In this document: one piece after another, positions 57,283-64,000 of the stretch
How the letters are laid out: the number at the start of each line of letters is the position of its first letter
How positions within the stretch are numbered: the first letter of the stretch is position 1
Assembly (NCBI GenBank): GCA_030141605.1
Contig: JAQGDQ010000440.1
Coordinates: 1-64,000 of the forward strand
Source: Tubiluchus corallicola
Lineage: Eukaryota; Priapulida; Priapulimorpha; Priapulimorphida; Tubiluchidae
DNA length: 64,000 bases
Direction of reading: 5' to 3'
Translations under genes and position numbers: made by a program
Notes under the pieces: generated by a model
What the model saw: the letters and a program-made list of their open reading frames with translations, nothing else
Databases searched by the model: none
Told to the model about the DNA's origin: nothing

Positions 57283-58260
57283 TCAAAGACTAAGAGTCTT
57301 AAAATAAGCACCATCAACTATCTTACCACTCTCATCATAACTATAAAAACCACTTCCGGAATGCCTGCCAAGCCGCTTGGCTCTTACCAACCTCTTTATA
57401 ATGGGAGAAGCCTTATACTTCGACTTGCCAAACTCCTGGTACAAATTGTCCATCCACCGCAAAACCTTATCCAAACCCATAATATCCGCCAACTCAAAAG
57501 GACCAAAGCGCATCCCAAAACCTACACGCATAACCTTATCAATATCAGAAAGTGAGCTAACCCCCTCCTGAAGAGCCTCACACGCTTCATTAAGAAGCGC
57601 GGAAAATAACCTCACCGAAATAAGACCGGCAGACTCCTCCACAAAAACAATATGCCGGTTTACCAAAGTAATAAACTTCAAAACCCGCTCATAAACATCA
57701 TCCGAAGTGTAGAGGCCTCTCACCACCTCACAAATCTTGGCCTCAGGGGACTGAACAAAAAAATGCAGGCTGACACAGCGATCCTTATACGTAAGCTCGG
57801 AAGACAGCTCAGTTATCACAATAGTTGTAGAACTGGTGGCAATAATACAGTCACTGCTTACCACACCCTCAATCTTGCGGAAAATATCCTTTCGCACATC
57901 GATATTTCGCCTGCCGGACTCCCCCCTGATAGCCTCAATAACAAAATCACACCCCTTTAAAGCATCAAAATCAGTACTGCCCTCAATACGGGAAAGAATA
58001 ATCCTCTTCTCTACGGGGGTCATACCCCAATTCTCAACACGCCTATCAAGAACCATACCCAGTTGAGAATACGCTTCATCTATCCTCTCCCGGGACAACT
58101 CAATAAAAACAACCTCGATACCGTGAGAACTGACAATGCGTACAATGTTCTGCCCAATCCTTCCACACCCCACAACCCCAATCTTTGAAAAAAGCGTTCT
58201 CCCCTGATGCTTTCTGCTTAACCCAAAACTCTCAATTGCTTCAACAAGAACCTCTGCCAT
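57283..58260 (-). CDS. 3-hydroxyacyl-CoA dehydrogenase family protein
   Basis: 325 residues: a 25-residue lead, the Rossmann motif GVVGCGRIGQNIV (about 28-40), IATSSTTIVI, the catalytic-type histidine in SLHFFVQSPEAKICEVVRG, and the C-terminal domain FVEESAGLISVRLFSALLNEACEALQEGV...GFGMRFGPFELADIMGLD. The active-site stretch is unusual (HFFVQSPEAK where HFFNPVP is common). No thiolase, crotonase or acyl-CoA dehydrogenase lies nearby, but a role in butyrate formation fits ptb-buk. Confidence 0.85.
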   Translation of the reverse strand: MAEVLVEAIESFGLSRKHQGRTLFSKIGVVGCGRIGQNIVRIVSSHGIEVVFIELSRERIDEAYSQLGMVLDRRVENWGMTPVEKRIILSRIEGSTDFDALKGCDFVIEAIRGESGRRNIDVRKDIFRKIEGVVSSDCIIATSSTTIVITELSSELTYKDRCVSLHFFVQSPEAKICEVVRGLYTSDDVYERVLKFITLVNRHIVFVEESAGLISVRLFSALLNEACEALQEGVSSLSDIDKVMRVGFGMRFGPFELADIMGLDKVLRWMDNLYQEFGKSKYKASPIIKRLVRAKRLGRHSGSGFYSYDESGKIVDGAYFKTLSL

Positions 58261-58359
58261 CTTTTTTTTATACTTATAATCACAAATATAAATATTTCAC
58301 CGGATCGGGAAGATGCCAAACAGCCAGCAAGGCAGAAAACCTGCCCGCTAATAATGCAC

Positions 58360-59382
58360 CTACCCGGATCTCTTCCCGGCCTGATTAACCGTAATAGCAA
58401 CCAGGTTTACAATATCGTTAACTGAACATCCGCGTGACAAATCATTGATAGGCGCCGCCATGCCCTGAAGCACCGGACCTACAGCCTCAGCCCCAGCCAA
58501 CCGCTGCACCAGCTTGTAACCTATATTGCCGGCACCAAGATTGGGGAAAACAAGAACATTGGCCCTACCGGCCACATCACTATCCGGAGCTTTCAGCGCA
58601 CCCACCTCAGGAACCAGAGCAGCATCAACCTGCATCTCCCCATCAATCAAAAGCGCAGGAGCCATACCCTTGGCTATACGAGTAGCCTCCTTGACCTTGT
58701 CAATAAGCTCGTGGCTGGCACTGTCCCTCGTCGAAAAAGATAACATCGCAACACGAGGCTCAAGACCCACAATAGACCGAGCTGTATTTGCAGTAGTAAC
58801 AGCAATCTCCGCAAGCTGATTAACATCGGGAATAGGAACAGCTGCACAATCGGCAAAAACAACTATACCGTTATGCCCAAAACTCTTGTCCTTCAAAATC
58901 ATAATATACGCCCCAGACACCAGACTGACCCCAGGTGATGTCCTCACAAACTGAAACGCAGGACGCAAAACATTACCCGTAGAGTTAACAGCCCCAGCAA
59001 CCTCGCCGTCAGCATCACCGCTCTTAACCATCATGGGACCATAATATAGAGGATCATCAAGCAGATTTAACGCATCATCACGACTAAGACCCTTACCCTT
59101 GCGAATATCAACCATCAGGTCGGCATAACTCTCACGCATACCACAACTCTTGGGATCAACAATATCAACCCCCGTAAGACAAACACCCTCACGCCTAGCA
59201 ATAGCCTCTATCTCCCCCGGAGAACCCAACAAAGTTATACGAGCAATTCCCTCCTTCAATATAACCTCTGTCGCTCTCAAAACCCTGACCTCCTCCCCTT
59301 CGGGAAGAACGATCATCCTGTCAAGACCTCTTGCACTATCCTTTATCTTATCAAGTAGTTCCATAACCCTGGTATATCGCAA
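58360..59382 (-). CDS. pta: Phosphate acetyltransferase
   Basis: Acetyl-CoA to acetyl phosphate. 340 residues, the short form without regulatory N-terminal domains. Motifs are GPMMVKSGDADGEVAGAVNSTGNVLRPAFQ, FADCAAVPIP, ALLIDGEMQVDAALVPEVG, NVLVFPNLGAGNIGYKL and GPVLQGMAAPINDLSRG. It is the first gene of the acidogenic cluster. Confidence 0.95.
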   Translation of the reverse strand: MRYTRVMELLDKIKDSARGLDRMIVLPEGEEVRVLRATEVILKEGIARITLLGSPGEIEAIARREGVCLTGVDIVDPKSCGMRESYADLMVDIRKGKGLSRDDALNLLDDPLYYGPMMVKSGDADGEVAGAVNSTGNVLRPAFQFVRTSPGVSLVSGAYIMILKDKSFGHNGIVVFADCAAVPIPDVNQLAEIAVTTANTARSIVGLEPRVAMLSFSTRDSASHELIDKVKEATRIAKGMAPALLIDGEMQVDAALVPEVGALKAPDSDVAGRANVLVFPNLGAGNIGYKLVQRLAGAEAVGPVLQGMAAPINDLSRGCSVNDIVNLVAITVNQAGKRSG

Positions 59383-59511
59383 TCATTTTATATTAATACG
59401 ACTTTTCGAATATAATTATCAATTATACCACAAAAATAGCAAAATCGTTCCGTTTTACACATGGGATAAAATCATGTTTATGTAAAATTATTGCAAAAAA
59501 TCGCTCGCTAA

Positions 59512-59655
59512 ATAAAATAAGGCCTTCCAAAGCGAAAAGAGCTGACTCAGACGGAAGAAAAACTCAACGATAAAACCACAACTTAATTGGCGTAAATGGA
59601 AATCTCAGCGAGAGTGTCAAATAATAAAAATGTGCTTAACAAAAACCTCAAGCTG
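59512..59655 (+). repeat. Dispersed repeat A, copy 17
   Basis: Contains ggccttccaaagcg, gctgactcagacgg, aaaactcaacgataaaacca and cacaacttaattggcgtaaa. It lies between pta and the tracrRNA. Confidence 0.65.
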
Positions 59656-59699
59656 TATAATGTTAAAACATCAAAAGCGTAGCTGGTTGGCAGGTAAGC

Positions 59700-59725
59700 A
59701 AAAAAAACCCTCGCTAATGCGAGGG
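59700..59725 (-). terminator. tracrRNA terminator
   Basis: Perfect 7-bp stem with loop atta followed on the minus strand by eight T (plus-strand A run 59700-59707). Confidence 0.88.
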
Positions 59726-59824
59726 TACAGGCTATTTTACTAACCTTCGGCATAAAGCCTTATTGTGATAAGAACTCAAATTTAAAAAACTGTTTCTCTC
59801 AAAACCGTTTTTTTCTTAGAAACT
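59700..59824 (-). ncRNA. Putative tracrRNA for the adjacent Cas9
   Basis: Transcribed on the minus strand, divergent from cas9. From the 5' side it has an A/T-rich anti-repeat (about 59818-59770) ending gagttcttatcacaa. A small stem aaggctttatgccg (nexus-like) follows, then a linker with gttagtaaaatagcctgta, and a perfect 7-bp terminator stem ccctcgc/gcgaggg with a 4-base loop and eight T at 59700-59725. The order anti-repeat, ATAAGG-type nexus, terminator is that of II-C tracrRNAs. The complement implies CRISPR repeats beginning TTGTGATAAGAACTC, which I do not find in this window. Confidence 0.75.
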
Positions 59825-59829
59825 TACGT

Positions 59830-59862
59830 CAAATATACTACTTTTTTAAAAAAAAAACACAA
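59830..59862 (-). promoter_or_regulatory. tracrRNA promoter, Bacteroidota type
   Basis: On the minus strand TTG, 22 bases, then TATATTTG (59837-59830). The spacing is slightly long, but the -7 box is perfect. The predicted start is near 59824, at the 5' end of the tracrRNA. Confidence 0.6.
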
Positions 59863-60006
59863 AAAATATGTAATTTTACTTTTAATAATCTTTTTTAAAC
59901 TAATTTTTTTTAACTACACCTATATTAACACATTCGCCTGGAAGGGCCACCTTACTACTAACGAACATACATTTACACACATAAGACAACTCAAACTATC
60001 TTCAAT

Positions 60007-63000
60007 ATGGGCACAAAAATTTTAGGACTGGACTTAGGCACAAACAGTATCGGATGGGCTGTTATCGATAAAGAGAATGAAAAGATTTTAGATACAGGGG
60101 TACGAATATTTCCCGAAGGGCTGGAATTGAATAGCATCGGAAAAGGAGACAAAGAGCAGTCCAAGAACAAAACACGAAGGGATAATAGGCAGATGCGAAG
60201 GCAGTTTTACAGAAAGCGGCTACGCAAAATAAAGCTTCTGGAGGCGCTTATAGACCAACAAATGTGCCCTCTTAAACATGACGAACTAAACAGTTGGAAA
60301 AAATGGGACAGGCAGGGCAAAGCTGAAGCCAGAAAATTCCCAAACTCCGAAAAGTTTGCCGAATGGATAAAACTCAACCCATACGACCTGAGGGAAAAAG
60401 CTATCACAGAGCAGGTATCCCATTTTGAACTGGGAAGGATACTGTACCATATGATACAGAGGCGCGGGTTTCTGAGCAACAGAAAAGAAAAAAAGGACCC
60501 GGCATCCATGAAAATATTTACAACAGGAAACTCCGATGAAAACATCCTGCCGATAAGCAAGACCAAAGAAAAAATAGCAAACTCATCATTGGGCAGCTAT
60601 CTGAAGAGTATCACCCCTGTCGACGGAGAACCATTCAGGCAGGTAACCGATGAAAACGGCAGCGACCTAAGGGCAAGGGGGCGATACACCTCCAGGGATA
60701 TGTACATATCCGAATTTGAGAAAATATGGCAAACACAAAAAGCCTTCTCCGATATAGACAGGCGTAGTGTGGAGGCCCGAAAAGTGAGAGAGCTAAAAGG
60801 AGATATAAACGGAAGCAGAAATCGCAAAAAAATAGCACACCTATGGGAAAAATACGGAAACAGCAATGTTACCATTGGCGAAAAAGACTCAAAAGGAGTA
60901 ACAAAAGTAACCACTCTCTCCCGTGTGCCGCTAAAGCAGTTCCTCGCAGGAAACATTAAGGAGGTGGAGAATGAAAACGGAGAAAAAATGCTTCAGTTCA
61001 AAAGCAACGAAAGCGTGCTCTTCTGGCAACGCCCGCTACGATCACAAAAAGAGCTGCTCTCCAACTGCAAATATGAAAACCAGCTGCCGGTTATCAATGC
61101 CGACGGTAAATACCTGAAAAAATCAAATGGGGATATACAGACACGAAGTAAAAAACCGTGTGCCCTGTCACACCCCGAATTTGAACTATTCAGAGCACAC
61201 AAATTCATAAACAACATAAAGTACGGAATAGAAAACAGACCCCTGAACAGGGAGCAGAAAACAGAGGTGCTTGCCCTGATAAACAGCAAAGCAGGAAACT
61301 TTAACTTCTCGGAAATACCAAAAAAACTAAGCCTGACTTACGAAAAATTCAACTACAATGATACGGACAAGGTGCCCGGAAGCACAACCATAAAACAGCT
61401 CAAACCACTCTTTGATACCCAGGTGTGGGAAAACAGCTACAAGGAGATATGGCACTGCTTCTACAACTACGAAGACAGCGATAAGCTGCTGGAAAAACTG
61501 CAAAAAGATTACGGCTTTAAAAAGGGGCTCGATACGGTAGAAAAGATTAACCTCAAGGATGGCTACTGCAACATATCCCTGAAAGCGATACGCAACATGC
61601 ACCCTTTCCTTGAAAAAGGGTATATGGAAGACCGTGCAGCAATACTCGGAGGTGTAAAAAACGCCTTCGGCAAAAAATACCTGGACAAATTTAACAACCA
61701 TGCCGACAGTATAGAGCGTGATATTATCGACATACTAAACGAAAAAAATGAGGATGGCGAAGCAATTGAAAAAATTAGAGCATATCTGTCGTCACCTATA
61801 TACAGCTACGGATTCTCGGAAAACGACCCCCGATTCTCTCACCTCTATCACCACAGCCGGGATATAGAAACAGAAAAAACACTGAGCGAATGGGTGCCTG
61901 AGGTGGAAAACCTGAGAAACCCTGTTGTTCAGCAGGGGATAAATGAGACAAGGAGGCTGGTAAACTCTCTGATGAGAAAGTACCGAAAACAGTTTGGAAA
62001 AGAGTTCCGTTTCGACCTGATTAAAGTCGAAATGGGGAGAGACCTGCGCAACAATAAAAAAGGGAGGCAGGAAATGTATAGAAAAAACAGAGATAACGAA
62101 AAGAAAAACGACGAAGCGCGCGAGTGCCTTCGCAGCCACGGATTACAACCGCTCCGCTCAAACATCCATAAATTCCTGCTGTTTAAAGAGATAGAGGAAA
62201 AATCAGGAAAAGCAGCCTGCCCCTATACAGGGAAAACCATATCCATAGCCCAGCTGCTCGGAGATCACAACCACAACGACAGTATACAGATAGAACACAT
62301 AATACCGCGTAGCGTGTCGCTGGACGACAGCTTTGGCAACAAAACACTCTGCGAAGCCAACTTCAACAGGGAAAAGGGAGAAAAAACACCCTGGCAGTTC
62401 TACTGTGAAAACAGCGACCCCAACCTCTGGAACGCATCATCATGGGAAGAGGTGAAAGAGCGAGCCTTCAGCCTGCTGCCATACCCCAAAGCAAAGCGCT
62501 TTACCTCAAAAAAAGAGCTTGAATCATCATCTTTTATCGAGAGACAGCTAAACGACAGCAGATATATTGCAAGAAAGTCTGTAGAGCTACTCTCCCATAT
62601 ATGCGATGATGTAAGAGTGATGCCAGGACGACTAACAGCCGAGCTGCGACACCTGTGGGGGCTAAACAGTATACTTCAGCCTGTAAAAAACATAGATAAG
62701 CACAGCTTTGACTTTAACAATGACAATGCCATATCATGCTACTCAGTTGTCAACAAGGAGGATGAGGTGCTGTCTGTACACCCCAAAACAAACCCCCGCC
62801 CGGAAACATCCGATAGCGAGATACTCATACCGGGCAGGATATCGAAAAACAGGTTCTCATCAAAACTCTATAAAGTGGAGCTTCAGACACCCGACCTGAA
62901 GGACGGAAACTACTGGGCTAAATTTAAAGTATCGGGCACGGCAGGGCTGGTTCCCATGTTTAATAAAAAACCCCAGATTGATGAAAAGAGCATTGTCCTC

Positions 63001-64000
63001 AAAGGCAGTGTTGACAATGAAAAATTTAAAAGCGACACAATAAAGAATGTAGAAGCAACAGAGCCGGAGGGCAAGTACTGGGCAAGGTTTGAGATCGAAG
63101 ATAAAAAATTTGAAGAGCCGCAAAAAAGCAAACAGCCCAGATTCAGCAAAAAAAACCAGATTCTGCTATACGGTACAGTAACCGGGGGTGAGTTCAAAAG
63201 CTACATCTACAGATGCAGCACCAACCTTCCCGATGGCAACTACTGGATAGTACTGACCCTCAACACAGAAAACACAAAGTTTACCCGCATACTAAATGAT
63301 GCTCCCGAAATAAATGGCAACCAACTGCTAATCACAGCCACGGTAGACGACTCGGGAGAGCTAAGCGCCGATGAAGACAAGGGCTTCAACATGGAAACAT
63401 CTGAAGAGTCAGGAAAATACTACGCAACACTGAATATTGAGTCGGCAACGCCCGATCTGCACAAAATGGATAACCCCCCTCCCGAGACGGGCAAAGGGGA
63501 AAGAGTTGTAGAGGGAAACATCTGGGCAGACAGTGACACCGGAGATATCAAATTCGACCCCGTAAAAAACAGGGAAGATCACCGCCACCACGCTATAGAT
63601 GCAATCACTATAGCACTTACAGAGCGGGGATTTCTACAACGCCTGAGCACAGAAAACGCCAGAAGAGAGGAGAAAAAACGGGGTAACTTCACAAACAGCA
63701 CAGAAAAGTACCCCGAACCGTGGCAGGGGTTTGTGTCGGATGCCAAAAATGCTGTAGAGACCATCCTGACATCTCATAAAAAGAGCTATAAAGGGATCAC
63801 AAAAAACAGAAAAGGGTACAGCGTGCGAGGGCCGCTGCACAAAGATACTGTGTATGGCAAAAGGCAGGCTCCCGGCCAGGAAGAAGGCTTTCACCAAAGA
63901 GTGAAAATCACCAGCTTGGAAAACAATAAGCATATAGGTAAAATCGTAGACAAAACCATTCAGAAACTGGTTAGAGACCACCTGCAAGACAAGCTCGGTA
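60007..64000 (+). CDS. cas9: CRISPR-associated endonuclease Cas9 (type II-C-like), 3' end outside the window
   Basis: RNA-guided DNA endonuclease; 1331 residues are visible without a stop. RuvC-I ILGLDLGTNSIGWAV has D9. An Arg-rich bridge helix spans about 52-80. RuvC-II FDLIKVEMGRDL has E675. HNH starts with CPYTGK (C738) and has IEHIIPRS (H764) plus N778 and N787. RuvC-III REDHRHHAIDA has H1195 and D1198. All catalytic residues are present. The usual short link between the GRLTAELRHLWGL segment (about 874-886) and RuvC-III is replaced by about 290 residues holding four repeats of about 55 residues, with DGNYWAKF-like cores at W970, W1025, W1080 and Y1139. The start is the ATG directly before GTKILGLDLG. 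cas1, cas2 and the array should lie beyond 64000. Confidence 0.96.
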   Translation, partial: MGTKILGLDLGTNSIGWAVIDKENEKILDTGVRIFPEGLELNSIGKGDKEQSKNKTRRDNRQMRRQFYRKRLRKIKLLEALIDQQMCPLKHDELNSWKKWDRQGKAEARKFPNSEKFAEWIKLNPYDLREKAITEQVSHFELGRILYHMIQRRGFLSNRKEKKDPASMKIFTTGNSDENILPISKTKEKIANSSLGSYLKSITPVDGEPFRQVTDENGSDLRARGRYTSRDMYISEFEKIWQTQKAFSDIDRRSVEARKVRELKGDINGSRNRKKIAHLWEKYGNSNVTIGEKDSKGVTKVTTLSRVPLKQFLAGNIKEVENENGEKMLQFKSNESVLFWQRPLRSQKELLSNCKYENQLPVINADGKYLKKSNGDIQTRSKKPCALSHPEFELFRAHKFINNIKYGIENRPLNREQKTEVLALINSKAGNFNFSEIPKKLSLTYEKFNYNDTDKVPGSTTIKQLKPLFDTQVWENSYKEIWHCFYNYEDSDKLLEKLQKDYGFKKGLDTVEKINLKDGYCNISLKAIRNMHPFLEKGYMEDRAAILGGVKNAFGKKYLDKFNNHADSIERDIIDILNEKNEDGEAIEKIRAYLSSPIYSYGFSENDPRFSHLYHHSRDIETEKTLSEWVPEVENLRNPVVQQGINETRRLVNSLMRKYRKQFGKEFRFDLIKVEMGRDLRNNKKGRQEMYRKNRDNEKKNDEARECLRSHGLQPLRSNIHKFLLFKEIEEKSGKAACPYTGKTISIAQLLGDHNHNDSIQIEHIIPRSVSLDDSFGNKTLCEANFNREKGEKTPWQFYCENSDPNLWNASSWEEVKERAFSLLPYPKAKRFTSKKELESSSFIERQLNDSRYIARKSVELLSHICDDVRVMPGRLTAELRHLWGLNSILQPVKNIDKHSFDFNNDNAISCYSVVNKEDEVLSVHPKTNPRPETSDSEILIPGRISKNRFSSKLYKVELQTPDLKDGNYWAKFKVSGTAGLVPMFNKKPQIDEKSIVLKGSVDNEKFKSDTIKNVEATEPEGKYWARFEIEDKKFEEPQKSKQPRFSKKNQILLYGTVTGGEFKSYIYRCSTNLPDGNYWIVLTLNTENTKFTRILNDAPEINGNQLLITATVDDSGELSADEDKGFNMETSEESGKYYATLNIESATPDLHKMDNPPPETGKGERVVEGNIWADSDTGDIKFDPVKNREDHRHHAIDAITIALTERGFLQRLSTENARREEKKRGNFTNSTEKYPEPWQGFVSDAKNAVETILTSHKKSYKGITKNRKGYSVRGPLHKDTVYGKRQAPGQEEGFHQRVKITSLENNKHIGKIVDKTIQKLVRDHLQDKLG

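Noticed and set aside
60207-63987. Several hydrophobic frames of 60-125 codons on the minus strand
   Set aside because: They are antisense shadows of cas9, which is continuous and fully motif-supported on the plus strand.

Overview
The window is two unrelated pieces of DNA joined near base 3047. Bases 1 to about 3047 look eukaryotic. They hold long (TG)n/(CA)n microsatellites, poly-G runs, a splice-acceptor-like site, and a roughly 1.36 kb core with a TATA-binding-protein-like ORF. The core is flanked by about 0.65 kb imperfect inverted repeats. From about 3048 to 64000 the DNA is bacterial and begins in mid-gene, inside lpxH. It is either a host-DNA assembly join or, less likely, a real insertion.

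The bacterial part is a member of the Bacteroidota, probably Bacteroidales/Marinilabiliales-like. The evidence is the gene order ftsX-DUF3098-uppP-truB-queA, the T9SS protein PorV followed by ispF, DUF5018/GLUG and DUF2807 lipoproteins, TTG/TTTG-N19-22-TAnnTTTG promoters, and a large type II-C-like Cas9. Fermentation genes (pta, two ackA, ptb, buk, an hbd-like gene) suggest an acetate/butyrate-producing anaerobe or facultative anaerobe.

Layout: lpxH remnant, KAS III and pheS (3.0-5.7 kb); a four-copy tandem noncoding cassette (5.9-6.9 kb); the his operon hisG-D-C-B on the minus strand (6.9-11.4 kb) with promoter and leader hairpin; rnr; a frameshifted YfhO-type membrane protein; a lipoprotein hydrolase and a beta-barrel protein; ftsX, an intact IS4-like element, DUF3098, uppP, truB, queA (19.6-24.9 kb); trxA, dnaE, ispD (25.6-30.6 kb); surface lipoproteins, an apiosidase-like hydrolase and an orphan histidine kinase (30.7-37 kb); a curli-type cluster (37-43.1 kb: PD40 lipoprotein, CsgB-like, CsgG, CsgF, an unknown secreted protein, CsgA-like); the S6-S18-L9 operon; a degenerate-looking transketolase half; truncated haemoglobin; USP; ftcD; porV-ispF; the acidogenic cluster (52.4-59.4 kb); and finally a divergent tracrRNA and the start of cas9, which is cut by the window end.

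Two things stand out beyond ordinary genes. First, the Cas9 carries an insertion of about 290 residues between HNH and RuvC-III that contains four repeats of about 55 residues. Second, almost every long intergenic gap carries a degenerate copy of one dispersed repeat of about 130 bp (family A, about 17 copies, strongly biased to one orientation). A second family (B) occurs three times. Coordinates of repeats are by eye and are approximate to within 10-20 bases.
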